This document shows positions 58,128 through 64,000 of a DNA stretch of 64,000 nucleotides, piece after piece. This stretch comes from Pyrrhoderma lamaoense. Lineage: Eukaryota > Basidiomycota > Agaricomycetes > Hymenochaetales > Hymenochaetaceae. A program made the translations under genes and the position numbers. Location of the stretch: NCBI GenBank assembly GCA_002794735.1, contig NBAZ01000006.1, positions 1,364,001-1,428,000 of the forward strand, read 5' to 3'. The notes beneath the pieces were generated by a model that searched no databases, was not told the origin of the DNA, and saw nothing but the letters and a program-made list of their open reading frames with translations. Position 1 is the first letter of the stretch; each line of letters opens with the position of its first letter.

Positions 58128-60795
58128 ATGTCACACCCAAACATGGCAACTGAACCAGTACGAGCTTCGACACCCCTGAGACGTGGTCTTGCTAGTGTCA
58201 CCAAGTCGATGATCCCTGGATCTGGAAAGTCCGGTGAAGATCCAATGGGGTCCAAGAACACAAGTGGGGTAATCGACGAGCATCTACAACACGATCTAGC
58301 CCATGTCATACGCGTCGAAACATTCGACAGATTTGTAATGGTTATGCAGAGCATTGCTGCGGGTGGAAGTGCCTCGAGCGTATCTGAGGACACCAGGATT
58401 CCTGAGGATGACAATTTGATTTTGACGGCTCTTAAGGAGACCGATGTCTTGCAGGCCTTTTTCGATTACGGGGGGAAATACACGCTGGAAGTTCTCCACT
58501 ATCCTAAATTTGTTAACCTAACAAATTCGATTTTACGAGCAGTGTCAAGGATGAGTCCAAGTGTGGCACTAGTACGTTGCGACCCCAATTTGCTCAAGGT
58601 GTATCCAGACGACGAAGGTCAGAAGCCGGATTTTGTTTTTTTGCCAGCAAATCATCCTGCACTGAAGGGCAAATCATGGAAGGAGTACGGCCAGAAATGG
58701 AAGCAAAGATGGACGTGGGGAGATGTAGTCAGTGTTATTGAATTCAAGGGAAGCAAGAAGATCGAAAGCGAAAGCAGCTCAACAAAGGGTGAGTAACCTA
58801 CCGTGTCAGTATCGAGTATGGATTGTGGATAGCTAATCATCGGAGACACGACATCTAGCAGCTACTAAGCAAGGCAGTAAGCGCAGGTCAGAGAACGAGA
58901 GGGCGGGCGCAGCCAGCGAACCCCCGCATCAGGTGAATGATGTGGTAAACAAGAAACGACGTCTAGAAGGAGAAGCCGATAGCGGAGGCTCACATCCAGG
59001 AGCTAGCTCGCGGGCTCAAGACGGTGACCCTCGTCAGTCTGGGGAGCGTCGTGAAGCGCCTGAGGAGGCAAGACAAGAGAGCGCTCAGTCTGCCACCTCC
59101 GCGCCGCATACACCCGATGTACCATCGGCGACAACGACGAAGAAGGGAGAATCACAGATTGCGAGATATATGTGTGATCACATGTCGGCGAACATCACGA
59201 GGCGACACGTGATCCACTTCTTTGTCTCGAGCAGACTTCTCTGGATCTACTACGTCGACCGCGAGGGGATCGTAAGCTCACCACCACTCAACTTCGTCAA
59301 GGACCGGTACCAGTTCATCTACCTGCTGAAGGTGTATAATGATCTAGTCGCAGCTCGCTTTGGATCGTTTGCGGAGGTCGAAAATATTCAGTGGGAAGTA
59401 AAGCAGGAGAGTCCTACAGACGATCCGACGCCTGCTGACACAGCTGAAGATACACCGAACGATGCGACAGTCGATACATCGAAACCGAAGACAGCTACGG
59501 AACCAAAGTTCAAAACACTCACTATAAGGAAAATGAAGGACATCAATATCGGAGATGAAAAGGTGTCATTCATTCTTGGGAAGAACGTTATGGACGTTCG
59601 GGCTCGAGATATTGTTGGGAAGGGTACTCGGGTGTACGCAGTGAAGACACGGCAGATGCAAGACGGCAGGGTGAGACTTGTTCAACCTGAGGAGATATCG
59701 GACTTGGAGCTGAAGAATACATATGATGACCCGAGCGAGTGGCGACATGTGATGAAATGGTATTATCCATTGCGAGATCGTGTTACTGAGACGAAGATGA
59801 TCGATGATGCTCGAGGGGTGTTAGAGGAAGTGGACAACGAGGAAGACCCCGTAAAGTATGCTAATTGTCTTCCCAGGTATTTCTTTACGGGGGATGTGAG
59901 GGATAAAGATAAACGATTTCGAGCAATGTTGGGACTGAAGGAAGAGCGGGTGTTACGGATTATTGGATTCGAACGTCTTGATCCGGTGTATACGCTGACT
60001 GATGTAGAATTATTCAAAGAAGCTATTAGCCAAATTGCAGTAGGTGCGTAATCATGTCTTTATATGGGGAAATAGAAAACTGAAAATTGGATAGCTATAC
60101 ATTTCTTGGGAGCAAGCGAATTAGGAATAAAGCATCGTGACATCAGTATCAATAATCTCATGTTTCGACGTCTAAATGATGGATCGGTACAAGGAGTACT
60201 AAACGACTGGGACGTTGCATCAACACGAGAGACTGAATCGAGGCCTGACCATGTTGGAATGCGGACAGGTACGAGGCCATTCATGTCTATGGATCTTCAT
60301 GTGGTCAATCCACCGGTTCATATGGTTCGGTTTGACTATGAGTCACTACTTTATGTTCTGTATTGGATTTGTGCTGCATACTCGGATGGAGGGCTACTTC
60401 CTGAGAAGAAGAGGCACCCCAAAGCCGTGGATTGGGAGAATTGGACTTCAGAGAATGATACGACTGTATGGAAAACAAAGGTAGCTTTTGTAGATCGCAT
60501 GGTTTTGGACGAGATGGAGTTTCCAGAACAATTCAGACCCCTAGTCAAGTCATGGATTGATCCGTTGCGTATCTTGTTCAGAATGGGTTACCGTGCTCGG
60601 ACGGATGCTTCGAGTGAAATGCCCGAGAATAGAATTACTAGTAATCTCAAGACTAATGTAAGAATAGCCAAGATTCTCGGACCCAGCGCATCCCAACGGA
60701 CAATAGGACATCTACCTCAACGTACTGGATTCGACAATACGACTTTGGGTGGACGTGTTACTGACAATGAAATATTATCAATACTGATGAAGTAG
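58128..60795 (+). CDS. FunK1 fungal-type protein kinase F4, intact and mosaic
   Basis: Three exons, 58128-58788, about 58859-60043 and 60095-60795, joining in frame to about 848 aa. Exon 1 has the nuclease-like core: Asp168 of KPDF and Glu205/Lys207 of VIEFKGSKK. Exon 2 holds the linker, IVGKGTRVYAVKTRQMQDG and YFFTGDVRDKDKRFRAMLG. Exon 3 has HRDISINNLMFRRL, GVLNDWDVAS, GTRPFMSMDLH and DYESLLYVLYW. Exon 1 is F2-like (SVTKSMIPGSG, IPEDDNLILTALKE), but exon 2 from DDPTPADTAEDTP and the C-terminus (GPSASQRTIGHLPQRTGFDN) are F3-like. No frame damage, so with F2 it is the best candidate for an active protein. The family is Pkinase_fungal; substrate and localisation unknown. Confidence 0.86.
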
Positions 60796-61480
60796 TTCTG
60801 TCATTATCTAATTCATAGAATCAGTCTTTTGTTCATCATCTCACGTAATTTTATGTGTATTTATCCATCTCTCTCTTCTGTATGGATGCTGTTCAGTAAA
60901 CAAGCGGAAGCTCGACCCAAGTCGGGCTCACATCGCCCAATTGTTGTCTTCAAGATTTACTTTGACTAAGACTTTCTTTTCTAGGCACATAAGAAATACA
61001 ATCTTGGATTGACTAGCATTTGAATGTCAAGCTTTGCCAGACGGAGTGTTCGCATACTCTACAAAGACATGATTACGCACCTAGTACGATATGGCGAATA
61101 GCTTCCTTGAATAATTCTACATCGGACAACGTATACACTGAGTCAAGACGTTATAATCCAATAATCCGTAACACCCGCTCTTCTTTGAGTCCTAAGAGTG
61201 ATTGAATCCGTTTATCTCTATCCTTCACATCCCCCGTGAAGAAATACCTAGGGATACAATTAGCAAGCTTTACGGGGTCTTCCTCGTTGTCCACTTCCTC
61301 TAACACCCCTCGGGCACCATCGATCATCTTTGTCTCAGTAACACGATCTTGCGATGGATAAACCCATTTCATCACATATTTACATGAATGTTTTGAGGTG
61401 TTGAAAATCTAGATTGAGTATGTGAATCGCAGAATACACCAAAAATACTAGTGACTCAACTCCATCTCCGGAAGACTACT
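60796..61480 (-). repeat. Duplicated block D1, right copy
   Basis: Reverse complement of about 27,010-27,720: shared passages include the AAGCTCGACCCAAGTCGGGC stretch near 60,908, GACGGAGTGTTCGCATACTC near 61,038, fragment G' and the GACTCAACTCCATCTCCGG stretch near 61,454. Confidence 0.75.
61075..61375 (-). pseudogene. FunK1 fragment G'
   Basis: End-of-exon-2 piece on the minus strand: MMKWVYPSQDRVTETKMIDG, ARGVLEEVDNEEDPVKLANC, IPRYFFTGDVKDRDKRIQSL, then the LFKEAIRH-type end and the GTGCGTAATCATG donor. More complete than G, which has lost bases at the equivalent of GDVKD. Confidence 0.75.
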
Positions 61481-62555
61481 CGGGGTATGGTAAATATGTA
61501 ACTTGATATCCCCCCACTTAAGAGCTGTAGGAGATCAAGAGATACAGATCGAGATTAAGAACCCATGTTTTATTCCCCCTTCTTCTTCTTCTATTCACAT
61601 TAGCGCGTCTTCTCTCTTACAAGTGCATAGAGGTCGTGGTGAGCACAACGTTGCTTTTGAACTGATATCAAAGATAAAAAATAACCATTTAACTATTTAA
61701 CTTACTATATCGATCTAATGCACATGTTTTCCAATGGAGAAGTGCACAGTAAAGTCACGATTCAGTGTACCCAGTATACCTCAACAAACGGGTAACCAAT
61801 TCCTTCACCCATTCTACATCCTCCACTGAAGCATCGTACAGATGCCGGCCATGTGTACTCGCGATTTCGGTGACTTAGTTCAAGTCACCGAAATTTTTCT
61901 TCTCATTCATCTTTCAATAATAAACTTTCTACTTCGTATTACTAGCTAAACATTTGTAGGACTGTAGCCTAAAATAATATCTTTAATCGTACAAAAAATG
62001 ACGCGTAACGGACGCGTTTTTAGTGAGTTATAAGATGACTAAACGCAAAGACCCTCTCGATCTCAGTAAACTTCGAACACTACATACAAGTTTCATCAAA
62101 ATTAATTCTTTCAGATTCATAACACTATCTCAAACTTATCAGAGATGAGTCTTAAGATCCTTTTATACGATTCTATTCAAAAAAAGTAGATGTTTTAATA
62201 TTAAATTTAATCTGTATTTAACATTATAAAATGAGTCAGTGAAAATCACCTTCCTAATTTGGCTTGACCTGTTCTCATACCTCCTTCCCTTCCTTCAGCC
62301 CCCTCAACGGGCCTTCTTCCTCCTTCAACAACTCCACGAGCTTACCCGTCCCAGCAACAGGTACGGTACAGCTGAATCCTCAAACCCATGTAATGAGCAA
62401 CAGAAGGGGGGGAGGGCAGCGTAGCTCTCAAAATCAGTTCACCCTGATCCTCTGCATGCAACTCCAACTCCCTAATCTCCCTCGGACGTCGTCGCCCCAG
62501 CTTCCGATTGCGTAGTGAACAACCCATTATGAACTAACGAGAGAGCCAAGGTCAT
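61440..62555 (-). pseudogene. Hydrolase relic E3 within duplicated block D2, right copy
   Basis: On the minus strand: RMTALS-type start equivalent to E1 position 15,280 (RMTLALSLVHNGLF), the acid region, then the insertion (61,836-62,280), then the E1 3' end (ASVEDVEWVKELVTRLLRYT-like). Next to the insertion it keeps GGGGCTGAAGGAAGGGAAGG, which E2 has lost. No start or nucleophile exon. Beyond the stop it shares the D2 flank with 31.9-32.1 kb. Confidence 0.8.
61836..62280 (-). mobile_element. Short non-autonomous insertion element-like sequence, copy 2
   Basis: Reverse complement of 31,331-31,768 with small differences. Contains a perfect 13-bp stem with a 5-nt loop at 61,864-61,894 (arms ATTTCGGTGACTT and AAGTCACCGAAAT), about 28 bp from the border with hydrolase sequence, and two ACGCGT motifs at 62,001-62,006 and 62,012-62,017. 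No coding capacity. Confidence 0.5.
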
Positions 62556-64000
62556 CCTCCCAAGAAAAGAAAAATAGCATTTCAATTTTGCATAACAAGA
62601 ACAAAACATACCCATACCTACACACATATATACACACATATACACACATACACACATACACATATACAAACACATATAACAGGAAAAACGGGGAAAAAGA
62701 GATTTAAAATTAAAGAAATAGCCCCAAAGAGTTTTACACTAGTTTAGTAAAAAAAACAGAAAAAACAGAAAAAACGGAAAAAAAAGAAAGTTTCAAGAAA
62801 ATTGTATACTTAATATCATATGTTTATATGTACTTTCCCCCCACTCTCTCAGCCGCACACACAAGTTCCACCCAAAAACACAAAACACAAAAAACAAAGT
62901 GTTAAAAAAGAAAAAAAGAACGAGGAAATAATTCTAATGATTCCTTTCTTTTTTCTCTCCCTTTTCTTTCCCTTTTTTTAATAGAAAGAAAAATTATTCC
63001 AAGTCCGGAAGGTCTGAGGTCTGAGGTCGATGTGAACAAGAGAGAGGGGGGGGGGGGTGGATCAGAAAATAGAGTAGTCGCAGCAGTAGCAGTAGAAGCA
63101 GCAGTGGAGAGGCTCCAAGAATACGATTTTCCTTTTACAAAAACAAAAAAACGACACACAAACTAACATACTATCATACTGACAAAACTAACAAAAAGGA
63201 TAGCTACAGAAGTTGCGAAACAACAAAAAAAAAACAAGGAAACAAACAAAAATTGGTGTAAAAAAGCAAGATAAAAAGCAGGAATGTACACAACGACCAA
63301 TAAGAAAAGCGAAGCGAAAAAAGAAAATAAGCGAAGCAAAGAAAAGAAAGGAAAAGGGTAGGGATAACGCCATAGTTGTAGTGTTGTGTGTTGGGGTGTT
63401 CCATAAAACCACCACCCAATTCCAATTCCAATTTCAGTAAATATCCGAGTTTCGAGTTTAAAAGCCCCCCCCCCCCCCCCCAAGAGAAAAACCTTTTGCC
63501 TGAATCAGAACACAGAACACAAAACAAAACAAAAACAAAAGAAAACGGCGTGCGTACCAGCTAACAGCTAGCAGCAACAGAAGAAAAAGAGAAGGCGGGA
63601 AGGGGGGAGGGGGAGGGGGAGAAAGGTCAAGAAAAAAGTCCCTACCAAGAACCAAGAACCAAGAACCAAGAAAGTAAAAAGTAAAAAGTAAAAAGTGAAA
63701 AAGAAAGTAAAAAGAAAACACACACGACACGACACGAAGGTATCAGTTCAGTTCAGTCAGAAAAAAAGCCTAGGGATAAGAAGACGGTTACAATAAACGA
63801 TCCAAGAAAAACGAAAAAAAAAACGTAAAAACAACGAAAAAACGAAAGAAAAAAACGAAAGAAAAAAACGAAAGAAAGAGTGGGGAAATGGCATAACTAG
63901 AAGTGGGTGGAGAGAGAGAGAGAGAGAGAAAGCTTATATATCGATCGTCCGTTTGTTGTAGTTGTAGTCGAGATTGTGCTCGTGATTGTAGTTGTGCTTG
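62556..64000. repeat. Low-complexity purine-rich region
   Basis: Mainly A-rich with simple repeats: (CACATA)n around 62,618-62,675, poly-G at about 63,047-63,057, poly-C at about 63,466-63,481, a (CCAAGAA)n stretch near 63,645-63,672, AAAAGTAA repeats to 63,715, an AACGAAAGAAAAA repeat at 63,840-63,876 and (GA)n at about 63,911-63,928. Open frames here are artefacts of composition. Possibly the long promoter or 5' UTR of a gene to the right. Confidence 0.7.

Larger units (their letters stand above)
50455..60795. repeat. Right arm of large inverted repeat
   Basis: Reverse complement of 16,589-27,005. The inner border lies in P2 intron 2, near 50,455. The outer part (kinase F4) follows the F2 pattern only in exon 1; from mid exon 2 onward it matches F3 instead, so strict arm homology effectively ends around 58.9-59.4 kb. 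Confidence 0.87.

Noticed and set aside
16589..60795. Inverted arms as a pure assembly duplication
   Set aside because: The arms differ by many substitutions and indels, have different inner borders and mosaic outer parts. Long-read support was not available, so the question is only partly settled.
62618..62675. Short spaced repeats resembling a CRISPR array
   Set aside because: They are a CACATA/ACACAT microsatellite without spacers, in a eukaryotic genome.
63163..63730. Overlapping open frames of 75-107 codons near the right end
   Set aside because: Produced by poly-purine/poly-pyrimidine composition; translations are runs of Phe/Leu/Gly or Lys with no domain.

Overview
This window is nuclear DNA from a filamentous basidiomycete, most likely an agaricomycete. 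The pointers are spliceosomal genes with many short introns (about 31-75 nt) carrying GT..AG ends, single-copy fungal housekeeping genes (RTF1, MIC10, hexokinase, mitochondrial uL14, REV7), and many copies of the fungal-type kinase FunK1, a family expanded in mushroom-forming fungi. I see no rRNA, tRNA, CRISPR or bacterial-type operon.

Layout. (1) 1-10.4 kb is a conventional gene block: a seven-transmembrane receptor-like protein (-, cut by the left edge), the Paf1-complex subunit RTF1 (+), the MICOS subunit MIC10 (+), a small membrane protein (-), an uncharacterised coiled-coil protein (-) and hexokinase (+). (2) 10.6-32.2 kb is a rearranged accessory island: FunK1 kinases, whole and broken (F1 split in two, H, F2, F5, G, F3), an alpha/beta hydrolase (E1) and a relic of it (E2), a Ser-rich protein (S) and two related proteins of unknown family (P1, P2). 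(3) 32.7-50 kb is ordinary sequence again: a very large Ser/Arg-rich protein with a C-terminal membrane segment, a hydantoinase/oxoprolinase fused to a DUF917-like domain, REV7, mitochondrial uL14 and a Ser-rich protein. (4) 50.3-62.6 kb is a second island and is largely the reverse complement of the first: P2, P1, S, F6 (broken FunK1), an intact FunK1 (F4), a FunK1 fragment (G') and a hydrolase relic (E3). (5) 62.6-64.0 kb is low-complexity purine/A-rich DNA.

The dominant structure is a pair of inverted arms of about 10.4 kb (roughly 16.6-27.0 and 50.5-60.8 kb) around about 23 kb of conserved genes. The right island is a composite. Its inner part mirrors the left arm, while its outer part mirrors other left-hand blocks (27.0-29.3 and 30.9-32.2 kb). 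The switch falls inside kinase F4, which has an F2-like 5' part and an F3-like 3' part. At 10.7-13.9 kb kinase F1 is circularly permuted: its C-terminal part, a 3' flank, a promoter and then its N-terminal part, with both outer ends at the same point of the gene.

The two intact FunK1 proteins (F2, F4; about 848 aa) pair an N-terminal PD-(D/E)XK nuclease-like signature (KPDF..VIEFK) with a C-terminal kinase (HRDIS..N, DWD). This layout recalls fungal Spok-type drivers, but the resemblance is an inference from architecture only. P1 and P2 form a paralogous family whose members share intron positions and phases.

Caution. Many otherwise conserved genes carry one-base frameshifts, mostly shortened homopolymers. 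That fits long-read consensus error at least as well as real decay, so every 'broken' call resting on a single base is provisional. Exon borders were read by eye.
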